From NCBI GenBank assembly GCA_965275915.1, contig CBDHYI010000005.1, forward strand, positions 1 to 64,000: DNA of 64,000 nt, written 5' to 3'. The translations under genes were made by a program, and so were the position numbers. Within the stretch, counting starts at the first letter, position 1, and every line of letters starts with the position of its first letter. The stretch comes from JBDWFY01 sp965275915 (GTDB lineage: Bacteria; Pseudomonadota; Alphaproteobacteria; Rhizobiales; Stappiaceae). A model generated the notes under the pieces. The model was not told where the DNA came from and did not search any database. It worked only from the letters and a program-made list of their open reading frames with translations. This document shows, one piece after another, positions 55,628-64,000 of this stretch.

Positions 55628-56539
55628 TCAAAAGCTCTTGGGCAAGGCCGCGTCGTCGCCCCACTCGGCCCAGGAGCGGTGATAGACACGGACACGAGGG
55701 AACCCAAGCAGGCGAAGCGCAACGTAGCTGTGCGCGGACGCAAGACCCACCTGGCAATGCATAATCACATTGCTTTCAGGAGTGACGCCCTGCTCCTTGA
55801 AATGTGCAAGCAGCTCCTTGGCCGGCCTGAAACGGCCATCCTCAGCCAGGTTCCGGGCCCAGGGGATATTTACTGCCCACGGGATATGGCCGTCCGCATA
55901 CATCTTGGGCGGGCGAACGTCGATCAGAACACTGTCAGGGTCGTTGCGATACGACAGAACATCGTCTGCACTGGCATATCGCCGCGGGCTTGGCGCCGAC
56001 TGAAAAACAACGGAAGCAGGTTTGACGCCGGCACCTGCGGAAGAGGTTCCCCCGCTGCCGGTCCAGGCCGTCAATCCGCCATTGAGCAGTACAACATCCC
56101 GGTGTCCCAGATATTCCAGAAGCCAGAACATCCGTGCCGCATGGAACCCGCCGCGATCATCATAAAGGACGACTTTCCGATCGGCGGAAATTCCCAGATC
56201 TCCAATCAGGGCCTCAAGTTCCGGCAGAGGGCGCAGTGTACCGTTGACCGGACTGTGTTTTGCAACAACGGCATTGGGATCAAGACTCCGCGCACCCGGG
56301 ATATGTCCTTCTTCGAAGTCCGCGCGGGGACGGACGTCAACGAGAACGATCCCCTCAGCTTCGTAGTCAGGGTGGTGTTCATCCGTTAATTCAATCACTT
56401 CAAGCAGCTTGGCAGGTTCCATCAGCAGTTCCGGATGGGCATAGCCCGGATCCATCGCAAGGACGGGGTTTGAGAGAGAATAAGACCCGACTGCAAGCAG
56501 GAGGGCGCCGAATGTTCGGCGGGAAAGTTTGGCAGGCAT
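55628..56539 (-). CDS. Two-domain rhodanese (thiosulfate/mercaptopyruvate sulfurtransferase), exported
   Basis: 303 aa with an N-terminal SRRTFGALLLAVGSYSLS, a Tat-like RR start followed by a hydrophobic stretch, cleavage near VLA. The first rhodanese domain (VLVDVRPRADFEEGHIPGAR) lacks the active cysteine (VVLYDDRGGFHAARM). The second (VLIDVRPPKMYADGHIPWAV) has it in IMHCQVGLASAHSYVALRLL. So one structural and one catalytic domain, acting outside the cytoplasm on thiosulfate-like sulfane sulfur. It follows the peroxiredoxin gene by 27 bp, same strand. Confidence 0.83.
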   Translation of the reverse strand: MPAKLSRRTFGALLLAVGSYSLSNPVLAMDPGYAHPELLMEPAKLLEVIELTDEHHPDYEAEGIVLVDVRPRADFEEGHIPGARSLDPNAVVAKHSPVNGTLRPLPELEALIGDLGISADRKVVLYDDRGGFHAARMFWLLEYLGHRDVVLLNGGLTAWTGSGGTSSAGAGVKPASVVFQSAPSPRRYASADDVLSYRNDPDSVLIDVRPPKMYADGHIPWAVNIPWARNLAEDGRFRPAKELLAHFKEQGVTPESNVIMHCQVGLASAHSYVALRLLGFPRVRVYHRSWAEWGDDAALPKSF

Positions 56540-56566
56540 TGTTTTTTCCTTGATGCAAAAAAGATT

Positions 56567-57226
56567 TCAGGAGGGGGCTCCGACGAGCCGGAGATAAGGA
56601 ACGGGGGCTTTCCAGCCGCTCGGGAAGCGTTTGTGGGCTTCTTCATCCGAAACGGAAGGTGCGATGACGACATCATCCCCCTGGCGCCAGTTGGCAGGCG
56701 TTGCAAGCTGCCGGCGTGCCATCAGTTGAAGACTGTCAATCACCCGCAGGATCTCGTTGAAATCGCGACCCGTTGTCATCGGATAAGAAATGGTCAATTT
56801 GATCTTCTTGTCCGGACCGATCACAAACAGCGTACGCGCGGTGGCGTTGTCCATAGCGGTACGCCCATCTGCCGTATCGCCCGCATCGGCAGGCAGCATA
56901 CCGTAGAGTTTCGCAACGCTCAGATCGGCATCGCCGACCAGCGGATAGTTCGGGGCATGTCCGACGGCGGCCTGAATATCACCCGACCAGCGTACATGAT
57001 CCTCCACCGGATCAATCGACAGGCCGATGATCTTCACGCCGCGCCGCTCGAACTCCGGTTTCATTCGGGCCATGACACCCAACTCAGTGGTACAAACAGG
57101 CGTGAAGTCTTTCGGATGCGAAAACAAGACACACCAGGCATCGCCGATCCAATCGTGAAAACGGATCGGTCCTTCGGTCGAATGCGCCGTGAAATCCGGA
57201 GCGGTGGCATTTATGGCAAGAGGCAT
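56567..57226 (-). CDS. 1-Cys peroxiredoxin (Prx6 type)
   Basis: 219 aa, the usual length. Active site FSHPKDFTPVCTTELGVMAR with the peroxidatic Cys and Thr; Arg in DNATARTLFVIGPDKKIKLT; C-terminal Prx extension NWRQGDDVVIAPSVSDEEA and FPSGWKAPVPYLRLV. No resolving cysteine pattern, so glutathione or another thiol is needed. Reduces hydrogen peroxide and lipid peroxides. Same strand as the rhodanese and likely co-transcribed with it. Confidence 0.9.
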   Translation of the reverse strand: MPLAINATAPDFTAHSTEGPIRFHDWIGDAWCVLFSHPKDFTPVCTTELGVMARMKPEFERRGVKIIGLSIDPVEDHVRWSGDIQAAVGHAPNYPLVGDADLSVAKLYGMLPADAGDTADGRTAMDNATARTLFVIGPDKKIKLTISYPMTTGRDFNEILRVIDSLQLMARRQLATPANWRQGDDVVIAPSVSDEEAHKRFPSGWKAPVPYLRLVGAPS

Positions 57227-57339
57227 GGCTTTCCTTCCTTCATTTTCGGCAGATTGTCCGCCTTCGTGACGTGAAGCCGGGATATCGCAACGCGCCGCGC
57301 CAATCCTGAAGGAAAGCTGAAAGAGTTCTGAAAAGCCGT

Positions 57340-58548
57340 TTATGCGGCCAGCAGGCTTTGATGCATTTTGCGGAACCGACGGTCGCTGCTGATTCTTGAA
57401 AAGGCCGGGTCGACTTCAAGCCAGTAGCGATCCCGCCAGCCGTGATCAAAAAGCTCTTCAAGGGCCATCAACGCGCGGTCCGTCTCGCCGAGGATCGCCA
57501 GTGTGGACGCAATATAGACACCTTGCGCGCTTCCGGTGGTGTCAATCGTATCAAGGGTTGCATGGGAGGACGTGTGCTCACCCAACAGAGCCATCAGCAG
57601 AGCGCATGCAACCAGCGCCCGCATATCTTCGGGGTCCGACTCAAGCCGGTTTCGCGCCCGGGATAAAGCACGTTCGCTATTGCGTCGCGACCTCTCAAGG
57701 TCAAAAGCAGACGCCAACTGGGCCGCATGCAGCAGTCCCTTGATATTATCCGGTTCGAGATCGCCCACCTGTTCAAAATACGCAACGGCAGAACGGGTCC
57801 GCCTGCGTGACATCAGATACCACGCTGCAAGATGATAATGGGGCGCACTTCGCTCCTCGCTTGCCAGGGCACGCCGGTGCGCGATCTCCGCCGCGTCCCA
57901 ATGTCCGGCCGACGCAAGCGCATAGCCCAGGGCGGAATATCCTGCCGCGTTGCGGGGATCCGCGTCGACAGCATACTGCGCGTCTGAAATCGCCGGCGTA
58001 AGGCGGTCCCGACCCTCCGACCAGTAAAGATGCGATCTGACCAGCGCGACAGCCCTTTCGGATCGTGTCATGGCGCACTCAGGAGCCAGCTCCACAGCTT
58101 CGCAGGTCAGATCATCGGCGCGCTGAATGGCCCCGGGACCGCAACGCACCATTTCTCTCCGTGCTTCAAGACACCGGGCGTGCGCTTCAAGATCACCCAG
58201 GGACGGTTCATTTGCCGAACCGACATATGGCAGACGAATTGCCTGTCCCGGACCGGGATGAGTCATGCGGTAGCCGCCCCGTGCAACCGTCGCAATAAGA
58301 TCCCGACATTCCAGTTTGCGCCGGACTTCCGAGACAACCTGCGTCAGACTTTCATCGCTCACAATCACGTTCGGCCAGACCCGCTGCATGAGCTCGGCTC
58401 TGGAAACCGTCGCTCCGCCGGCATCGATCATCGCCTGCAACAGCCTGATAGCCCGCGGTGAAAGAACAATGGTCCGCTCTCCGCGACGCGCGGTTCTGGC
58501 ACCGACGTCGATCTGCCAGCCATCGATTACGAGTGAAACTTTTTGCAT
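57340..58548 (-). CDS. Winged-helix (OmpR/PhoB-type DNA-binding) TPR regulator
   Basis: 402 aa. Trans_reg_C winged helix at about 5-95 (RGERTIVLSPRAIRLLQAMI, AELMQRVWPNVIVSDESLTQ, VVSEVRRKLECRDLIATVAR). Then tetratricopeptide-like helices (SDAQYAVDADPRNAAGYSAL, YFEQVGDLEPDNIKGLLHAA). No receiver domain, no membrane segment, so a one-component soluble regulator of the HilA/CadC-like kind. It precedes the peroxiredoxin gene on the same strand and may control it. The 397 bp to the nap operon start contains the nap promoter region. Confidence 0.82.
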   Translation of the reverse strand: MQKVSLVIDGWQIDVGARTARRGERTIVLSPRAIRLLQAMIDAGGATVSRAELMQRVWPNVIVSDESLTQVVSEVRRKLECRDLIATVARGGYRMTHPGPGQAIRLPYVGSANEPSLGDLEAHARCLEARREMVRCGPGAIQRADDLTCEAVELAPECAMTRSERAVALVRSHLYWSEGRDRLTPAISDAQYAVDADPRNAAGYSALGYALASAGHWDAAEIAHRRALASEERSAPHYHLAAWYLMSRRRTRSAVAYFEQVGDLEPDNIKGLLHAAQLASAFDLERSRRNSERALSRARNRLESDPEDMRALVACALLMALLGEHTSSHATLDTIDTTGSAQGVYIASTLAILGETDRALMALEELFDHGWRDRYWLEVDPAFSRISSDRRFRKMHQSLLAA

Positions 58549-58871
58549 TGCTTAAAAAGATCTCTATCAAAGCGCGCGATCCTACTCGCAAAATGCAATC
58601 GGCGAAACCGCTGTTTAAGCCGATAAACGCATTCGTGAAGTGTCCTGCGGCTTGATTGCCGAACTGGCCTCAATAGCACGCCCGGGCAGCACTCCGCCCA
58701 CTTTGGCCCGATTTAACCGTGCTTTTATTGTCGTCTCTTAACGGAGGCGCCCGACCAATTCTGTAAACAACGTCACTCCCTTGGGGCCGTAAGCCCGTGC
58801 ATTGCCGGGATTGACAGGTCTCGAGCAGAAGCGTCGGTCCTCTTCCACCTGCAATATATCAATCACCGGCC

Positions 58872-58885
58872 TTAACATAAATCAA
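58872..58885. promoter_or_regulatory. FNR/Dnr-type box upstream of nap
   Basis: TTAAC-ATAA-ATCAA, a near match to the TTGA[TC]-N4-ATCAA consensus of CRP/FNR-family anaerobic regulators (FnrL, NnrR, FixK). Centred about 67 bp before the napF start, fitting activation under low oxygen or nitric oxide. Confidence 0.6.
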
Positions 58886-58945
58886 AGCGGTTCCATCCGC
58901 TGTCGAATAGACTCACGCGCAAACGATAAGGGATGGAAACCAACT

Positions 58946-59455
58946 GTGACTGCCGCGCCCGCACACAGAACCCGGCGAGAGTTCTTTTTTGGACAACGCG
59001 ACTCTGCTCAGACGCTCAGACCCTGCGGGGCATCAAACGCGTCCGATTTTTACGATCTCTGCACACGATGTGGCGATTGTGCCCGTGCCTGTCCGGCACA
59101 GATCATCCAGTCCGGTAGTGGGGGATACCCTACCATCGATTTTGAAAAAGGACATTGTACCTTTTGTCACAGTTGCGTCGAAGCCTGCGAAACCGGTGCC
59201 CTTATCCAGGATGCCGAGTGGCCCCACCGCGCCAACGTGGCCGATAGCTGCCTGTCCCTGAACGCCGTTCAATGCCGGATCTGCCAGGATCAGTGCGACC
59301 GGCAGGCCATTCGCTTCAGGCTCGTACCGGGTGGCCGGGCCGCCCCGCTGATCAACCTGACGGACTGCACAGGCTGCGGTGCCTGTGTGGCGCCCTGCCC
59401 CGTTCACGCCATCACCATACAACCACCCACTCCCCAACAGGAGGTTCGCACATGA
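58946..59455 (+). CDS. napF: NapF, ferredoxin-type maturation protein
   Basis: 169 aa from a GTG at 58946; the frame is open upstream but non-conserved. Four cysteine-rich segments: CTRCGDCARACP, CTFCHSCVEACE, CRICQDQCD and CTGCGACVAPCP, three or four [4Fe-4S] clusters. NapF is a cytoplasmic helper that assists NapA iron-sulfur maturation. First gene of the nap operon; its TGA overlaps the napD ATG. Confidence 0.88.
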   Translation: MTAAPAHRTRREFFFGQRDSAQTLRPCGASNASDFYDLCTRCGDCARACPAQIIQSGSGGYPTIDFEKGHCTFCHSCVEACETGALIQDAEWPHRANVADSCLSLNAVQCRICQDQCDRQAIRFRLVPGGRAAPLINLTDCTGCGACVAPCPVHAITIQPPTPQQEVRT

Positions 59456-59736
59456 TCAACATCTGTGGGTGCCTTGTGCACGCAGCGCCGGAGCGGACTG
59501 CTGATGTGATTTCCGCGCTCGAAGCCATTGAAGGCGGTGAGGTCCATGGCCACGAGGGAGGACGGATCGTCGTCACCGTCGAAGATACCGAGACCAAACG
59601 CGCATCCGAACAGATCATGGACATGCACCAGATCCCCGGCGTTTTGACCGTGACCCTTACCTATCACCATTTCGAGGAGCTTGACGAGGCTGCCCATACC
59701 AACACGGCAATGAGCGCAAAGACCCCTTGTCACTGA
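59452..59736 (+). CDS. napD: NapD, NapA signal-peptide chaperone
   Basis: 94 aa, ferredoxin-like fold: MINICGCLVHAAPERTADVI, EVHGHEGGRIVVTVEDTET, IPGVLTVTLTYHHFEELDE (YHHFEE is a NapD hallmark). It binds the Tat signal of NapA in the cytoplasm and holds it back until cofactor loading. Confidence 0.9.
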   Translation: MINICGCLVHAAPERTADVISALEAIEGGEVHGHEGGRIVVTVEDTETKRASEQIMDMHQIPGVLTVTLTYHHFEELDEAAHTNTAMSAKTPCH

Positions 59737-59752
59737 GACTGGAGAAACCATT

Positions 59753-62248
59753 ATGACCACGTCGCGACGCACTTTTCTCAAGGCCAGCGCAGCAGCTGCG
59801 ACGGCCTCAGCCGCAGGGATTACGCTGCCCCATCTGGCCAACGCGCAACCCGAGGTCCTTGATATCCGCTGGGACAAAGCAGCCTGCCGGTTTTGCGGTA
59901 CGGGCTGCTCCGTTCTGGTCGGGGTCAAAGACGGCCGTGTTGTTGCGACACAAGGCGACCCCGACGCACCCGTGAATCGCGGCCTGAACTGCATCAAGGG
60001 CTACTTCCTGTCCAAGATCATGTACGGCTCCGATCGGCTGACGACACCGCTCCTGCGCAAAAGCGGCGGGGTCTATGACAAGAACGGTGACTTTGAACCG
60101 GTCAGTTGGGACGAAGCGTTCGATGTCATGGCCGATCAATGGAAGAAAGCGATCAAGGAGAAGGGACCGACCGCAGTCTCGATGTTCGGCTCCGGTCAGT
60201 GGACCGTCTGGGAAGGCTATGCAGCTGCCAAATTCATGAAGGCGGGCCTTCGTTCGAACAATATCGATCCCAACGCCAGACACTGCATGGCCTCAGCCGT
60301 CGCCTCTTTTATCAGGACATTCGGCATCGATGAGCCGATGGGATGTTACGATGACTTTGAGCATGCCGACACATTCGTGCTCTGGGGCTCCAACATGGCG
60401 GAAATGCACCCGATCCTGTGGTCGCGCCTGACGGATACCCGCCTGACCAAACCGGGCACGGAAGTGCATGTGCTCTCAACCTTCGAACACCGCTCGTTTG
60501 AGCTCGCGGACAACGGCATCATTTTCACGCCGCAAACCGATCTGGCGATCCTGAATTACATCGCGAACTACATCATTCAAAACGGCGCTGTGAATGAAGA
60601 CTTCGTCAAGAATCACGTCAACATCACCAAGACCAGTACGGACATCGGCTACGGACTGCGCCCGACGCACGAACTGGAACAGGCCGCTGCCAATCCCGCC
60701 CATGAAGGCAAGCACGGTAAGCTGACACCGATCACCTTTGAAGAGTATGCCGAGGCCGTCAGCGAATATACCCTAGAAAAGGTTTCGGAACTGTCCGGTG
60801 TGCCCGCGGCGCAACTTGAACGTCTGGCCCAGCAGTATGCCGATCCGAACCGCAAGGTGATGAGCCTGTGGACCATGGGCTTCAACCAGCATACCCGCGG
60901 CTCCTGGGTCAACAGCCTGATGTACAACGTGCATCTGCTGGTGGGCAAAATTTCCGAACCGGGCAACTCTCCCTTCTCGCTGACCGGTCAGCCTTCCGCC
61001 TGCGGCACGGCCCGCGAGGTCGGCACATTCGCCCATCGTCTGCCTGCCGATATGGTGGTGATGAACGACAAGCACCGCGAAATCTGCGAAACCGCCTGGG
61101 GCATTCCCGCGGGAACAATTCCGGCCAAGCCCGGCTTTCACGCTGTCCTGCAGCACAGGATGCTTAAAGACGGCAAACTGAACTGCCACTGGGTCCAGTG
61201 CACCAACAACCTGCAGGCCGCACCCAACCTTAATGATGAGAGCTATCCGGGCTACCGCAATCCGGAGAACTTCATCACCGTGTCGGATCCTTATCCGACC
61301 GTGACAGCGATGGCAGCCGATCTGATCCTGCCCACCGCAATGTGGGTCGAAAAAGAAGGGGCCTACGGCAACGCCGAACGCCGGACCCAGTTCTGGAACC
61401 AGCAGGTACAGGCCCCAGGCAACGCCAAATCGGATCTGTGGCAGGTTATGGAATTCTCCAAACGCTTCACGACCGACGAAGTCTGGCCGGAAGAGCTGCT
61501 GGCGCTGAAGTCGGAGCTGCGCGGCAAGACACTTTATGACGTGCTCTACCGGAACGGCACGGTCGATAAATTCCCCGTCTCTGAAGTCAATGACGGATTT
61601 GAGAACGACGAAAGCGAGCATTTCGGCTTCTATGTCCAGAAAGGACTGTTTGAGGAATATGCCGAATTCGGACGCGGTCATGCCCATGACCTGGCCGACT
61701 TCCACACCTACCACAAATCCCGCGGCCTGCGCTGGCCGGTTGTTGACGGCAAGGAGACTCTTTACCGCTTCCGGGAGGGGTATGACCCTTATGTAAAAGA
61801 AGGTGAAGGCGTCAGATTTTACGGCAAGAAGGATGGTCGTGCGAACATTATCTTCGCGCCTTACGAGCCGGCGGCAGAAAGCCCCGATGCTGATTACGAT
61901 CTGTGGCTCGTAACCGGCCGGGTGCTGGAGCACTGGCATTCAGGATCGATGACGCGGCGTGTGCCCGAACTGCACCGGTCCTTCCCCGCCGCCCTCGTCT
62001 TCATGCATCCGGACGATGCCAAAAAACGCGGTCTGCGACGGGGGCAGGAAATCGAGCTCTCCACGCGCAGAGGAAGGGTGTTGAGCCGACTTGAAACCCG
62101 GGGGCGTAACAAGATGCCCGAAGGCGTCGTGTTCATGCCCTGGTTCGACGAAGGCCAACTGACAAACAAGCTGACCCTCGATGCGACCTGCCCGATCTCC
62201 AAGGAGACCGATTTCAAAAAATGCGCCTGCAAAGTCGAACGCGCATAG
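59753..62248 (+). CDS. napA: NapA, periplasmic nitrate reductase catalytic subunit
   Basis: 831 aa, full length. Tat signal SRRTFLKASAAAATASAAG. Cluster motif CRFCGTGCSVLVGVKDGRV and NRGLNCIKGYFLSKIMYG for one [4Fe-4S]. Molybdenum-ligand cysteine in DPNARHCMASAVASFIRTFG. Then WGSNMAEMHPILWSRLTD, GFNQHTRGSWVNSLMYNVHL and C-terminal LVTGRVLEHWHSGSMTRRVP. Reduces nitrate to nitrite in the periplasm with bis-MGD cofactor and electrons from NapB/NapC or the quinol route NapGH. Confidence 0.95.
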   Translation: MTTSRRTFLKASAAAATASAAGITLPHLANAQPEVLDIRWDKAACRFCGTGCSVLVGVKDGRVVATQGDPDAPVNRGLNCIKGYFLSKIMYGSDRLTTPLLRKSGGVYDKNGDFEPVSWDEAFDVMADQWKKAIKEKGPTAVSMFGSGQWTVWEGYAAAKFMKAGLRSNNIDPNARHCMASAVASFIRTFGIDEPMGCYDDFEHADTFVLWGSNMAEMHPILWSRLTDTRLTKPGTEVHVLSTFEHRSFELADNGIIFTPQTDLAILNYIANYIIQNGAVNEDFVKNHVNITKTSTDIGYGLRPTHELEQAAANPAHEGKHGKLTPITFEEYAEAVSEYTLEKVSELSGVPAAQLERLAQQYADPNRKVMSLWTMGFNQHTRGSWVNSLMYNVHLLVGKISEPGNSPFSLTGQPSACGTAREVGTFAHRLPADMVVMNDKHREICETAWGIPAGTIPAKPGFHAVLQHRMLKDGKLNCHWVQCTNNLQAAPNLNDESYPGYRNPENFITVSDPYPTVTAMAADLILPTAMWVEKEGAYGNAERRTQFWNQQVQAPGNAKSDLWQVMEFSKRFTTDEVWPEELLALKSELRGKTLYDVLYRNGTVDKFPVSEVNDGFENDESEHFGFYVQKGLFEEYAEFGRGHAHDLADFHTYHKSRGLRWPVVDGKETLYRFREGYDPYVKEGEGVRFYGKKDGRANIIFAPYEPAAESPDADYDLWLVTGRVLEHWHSGSMTRRVPELHRSFPAALVFMHPDDAKKRGLRRGQEIELSTRRGRVLSRLETRGRNKMPEGVVFMPWFDEGQLTNKLTLDATCPISKETDFKKCACKVERA

Positions 62249-62262
62249 CAGGACTGTGAGCC

Positions 62263-63093
62263 ATGCCCGCCAACCGTAACCCGCAAAAGCCTGATCGGCG
62301 CCGTTTCCTGAAGGACGCGGCCCGAGCGGCTGCGGGTTGCGCATTGGCCGGATTTGCATTGACGAAGCTGATATCGGACGCGCGCAGCCTGCCCGCTCAG
62401 GCCATCCGCCCGCCCGGCGCCCTGCCGGAACGCGATTTTCTCGCCGCCTGCATCCGCTGCGGTCTGTGCGTGCGGGACTGCCCGTACGATACGCTCACCC
62501 TTGCCGAATTGGGCGTAGACGGCGCCGCAACGGGCACGCCTTTTTTTACCGCCCGGGAAATACCTTGCGAGATGTGCGAAGACATTCCGTGCGTTGCGGC
62601 CTGCCCGACCGGCGCACTCGATAAGAACCTGACGAATATCGACGATGCCGACATGGGTGTTGCGGTTCTGATCGACGAAGAACATTGCCTCAATGCCCTC
62701 GGGCTCCGTTGCGACGTCTGCTACCGGGTCTGCCCGGTGATCGATAAAGCCATCACGCTGGAACCCGAACACAACAAGCGCTCCGGTCATCACGCGCTCT
62801 TCATGCCGACCGTTCATGCCGATGCCTGCACGGGCTGCGGAAAATGCGAAAAGTCCTGTGTCCTGCCGGAAAGCGCCATCAAGGTGCTGCCCCAGCGGAT
62901 TGCACGGGTCGATGCTGCCGAGCATTACAAACTGGGTTGGGAGGATCGCGATCCTCTGGTCGATGAACTTATTGATCTGCCTGATCGCCTCCCGGGTCCG
63001 GGCACCGACAATCTCGTCACGCCGGGCGGATTTGAACCGGCCTACAAGCTTCCGGCCGAGCTCCCCGCCAAACTCCCGGGGAGCACGAGATGA
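62263..63093 (+). CDS. napG: NapG, ferredoxin-type periplasmic electron carrier
   Basis: 276 aa with a Tat-like start DRRRFLKDAARAAAGCALAG. Four [4Fe-4S] motifs: CIRCGLCVRDCP, CEMCEDIPCVAACP, CDVCYRVCPV and CTGCGKCEKSC. With NapH it passes electrons from quinol to NapA. Follows napA by 14 bp, and its stop overlaps napH. Confidence 0.92.
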   Translation: MPANRNPQKPDRRRFLKDAARAAAGCALAGFALTKLISDARSLPAQAIRPPGALPERDFLAACIRCGLCVRDCPYDTLTLAELGVDGAATGTPFFTAREIPCEMCEDIPCVAACPTGALDKNLTNIDDADMGVAVLIDEEHCLNALGLRCDVCYRVCPVIDKAITLEPEHNKRSGHHALFMPTVHADACTGCGKCEKSCVLPESAIKVLPQRIARVDAAEHYKLGWEDRDPLVDELIDLPDRLPGPGTDNLVTPGGFEPAYKLPAELPAKLPGSTR

Positions 63094-64000
63094 GCCGTAA
63101 AACCACTCTCCCGGTGGGCCGGGAAGCCATTCAAACCAAAGGTTGGCTCAGAGCCCACAAATATCTGCTTTTGCGCCGGGCAAGCCAGACATTCTTTCTT
63201 GGTCTTTTCCTGCTCGGTCCCTGGTTCGGTCTCTGGTGGGTGAAGGGCAACCTGTCCGGCTCGCTGACCTTTGACGTTCTTCCCCTGACCGACCCGCTCA
63301 TTCTCGCCCAATCCGTGATCGCCGGGCACTGGCCCGAACTGACCGCGCTGATCGGAGCGCTGATTGTCGGCCTTGCTTACGCGCTGATCGGCGGACGGGT
63401 TTATTGTTCCTGGGTGTGTCCCGTCAATCCCGTCACCGACGGCGCCCACTGGCTGCACGAAAAGCTGGATTTACCCAAAGGCTGGCAACCCAAACGCAGC
63501 ACCCGTTACTGGGTGCTTGCGATGGTGCTGATCGTATCCGCCATAACCGGCACCATCGCGTGGGAAGTCGTGAATCCCATCTCAATGCTGCATCGCGGGC
63601 TGATCTTCGGCGTCGGCTTCGCCTGGACCTTTGTGCTCGCAGTCTTTCTGTTTGATCTGTTTGTGTCCCGTCGCGGCTGGTGCGGTCATCTGTGCCCGGT
63701 GGGCGCGTTTTACGGTCTGCTGGGCCGGAAATCCGTCCTGCGCGTATCGGCGTTGAACCGGGCCGCCTGCGATGACTGTATGGACTGCTTCGCCGTCTGC
63801 CCCGAGATGCACGTGATCACGCCGGCGCTGCGCGGAGACGGGGATGATACGCCCCTGATCCTGTCAGCCGATTGCACCAATTGCGGACGCTGCATCGATG
63901 TCTGCGGCCCGAATGTATTCCAATTCACTCACCGCTTCGATCAACGCCCGGCCCCGGTGAGGCCGGAGCGGCAGAAGCCCAACCCTATTCCCAAGGCGCG
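63090..64000 (+). CDS. napH: NapH, membrane ferredoxin-type quinol dehydrogenase, runs off window
   Basis: From ATG 63090 (overlapping the napG stop, ATGA) the frame is open for 303 codons to the window edge, so the gene is 3'-truncated only by the window and is close to its full length of about 290-310. It has four membrane helices (FFLGLFLLGPWFGLWWV, LTALIGALIVGLAYALI, WVLAMVLIVSAITGTIAWEV, LIFGVGFAWTFVLAVFLFDL). Conserved YCSWVCPVNP and CGHLCPVGAFYG loops, and two clusters CDDCMDCFAVCP and CTNCGRCIDVCG. Oxidises quinol and delivers to NapG. napB and napC are expected downstream. Confidence 0.92.
   Translation, partial: MSRKTTLPVGREAIQTKGWLRAHKYLLLRRASQTFFLGLFLLGPWFGLWWVKGNLSGSLTFDVLPLTDPLILAQSVIAGHWPELTALIGALIVGLAYALIGGRVYCSWVCPVNPVTDGAHWLHEKLDLPKGWQPKRSTRYWVLAMVLIVSAITGTIAWEVVNPISMLHRGLIFGVGFAWTFVLAVFLFDLFVSRRGWCGHLCPVGAFYGLLGRKSVLRVSALNRAACDDCMDCFAVCPEMHVITPALRGDGDDTPLILSADCTNCGRCIDVCGPNVFQFTHRFDQRPAPVRPERQKPNPIPKA

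Noticed and set aside
60773..61939. 388-codon minus-strand frame inside napA
   Set aside because: Antisense shadow of the nitrate reductase.
1..64000. CRISPR arrays, tRNA or rRNA genes
   Set aside because: No regularly spaced repeats and no tRNA- or rRNA-like sequence were noticed on reading either strand; a covariance search was not possible.

Overview
The window is about 64 kb of chromosomal DNA from an alphaproteobacterium, most likely Hyphomicrobiales (Rhizobiales) with a marine or host-associated lifestyle. This rests on gene content (guanidine-I riboswitch with an ABC uptake system, tripartite tricarboxylate transporter, sulfoacetate-type genes, choline-sulfatase/Rieske/BKACE operon, MocE-type ferredoxin, periplasmic nitrate reductase) and on the high-G+C, tightly overlapping gene style. 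No rRNA, tRNA or CRISPR array was seen.

Layout. (1) 1-8.0 kb is an accessory island. It holds the N-terminal end of an IS256-type transposase, a complete IS110/IS1111-type element whose non-coding right end looks structured (bridge-RNA candidate), two tandem SUKH immunity genes, two decayed copies of a toxin core, a 28-bp-arm palindrome, an unknown immunity candidate, and a very large polymorphic toxin. The toxin has a phage-virion-like N-terminus, a pretoxin segment and a deaminase tip, and is split by a one-base frame change. (2) 8.8-13.5 kb is a guanidine operon: guanidine-I riboswitch, binding protein, permease, ATPase, a ureohydrolase resembling Ni-dependent guanidine hydrolase, and a His-rich protein. 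(3) 13.6-19.1 kb holds small stress and regulatory genes (VOC protein, SDR, ECF sigma factor with SnoaL tail, XRE/MLTR regulator, flavodoxin, DUF2306, membrane LytTR regulator). (4) 19.1-30.8 kb holds two orphan sugar-type ABC permeases, a MocE ferredoxin opposite a fatty-acid-hydroxylase-family enzyme, hipBA with a DUF3303 gene, two Asp/Glu racemases, a Stf0 sulfotransferase, LysR, VOC and methyltransferase genes, and a LacI regulator without a normal in-frame start. (5) 31.0-37.0 kb encodes a TTT transporter plus SauS/SauT-like enzymes, that is, probable sulfoacetate uptake and activation. (6) 37.0-46.9 kb holds a Kef-type antiporter, an S41 protease, a broken cyclase/GNAT chimera, an SDR, and an alpha/beta-hydrolase operon carrying three SnoaL-like genes under a divergent LysR. 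(7) 46.9-55.5 kb is a seven-gene operon (sulfatase, Rieske oxygenase, SDR, BKACE, aldehyde dehydrogenase, SDR, hydroxyacyl-CoA-type dehydrogenase) divergent from a GATase1-AraC regulator, probably for a sulfated quaternary ammonium or carnitine-like compound. (8) 55.6-58.5 kb holds a rhodanese, a 1-Cys peroxiredoxin and a winged-helix/TPR regulator. (9) 58.9-64.0 kb is napFDAGH, running off the window inside napH.

The strongest candidates for new biology are the virion-domain/deaminase toxin locus with its scattered recombination debris, the riboswitch-controlled guanidine hydrolase operon with a His-rich partner instead of HypAB-like chaperones, and the sulfatase-Rieske-BKACE operon. All functional statements are read from sequence and motif recognition; no database search was run.
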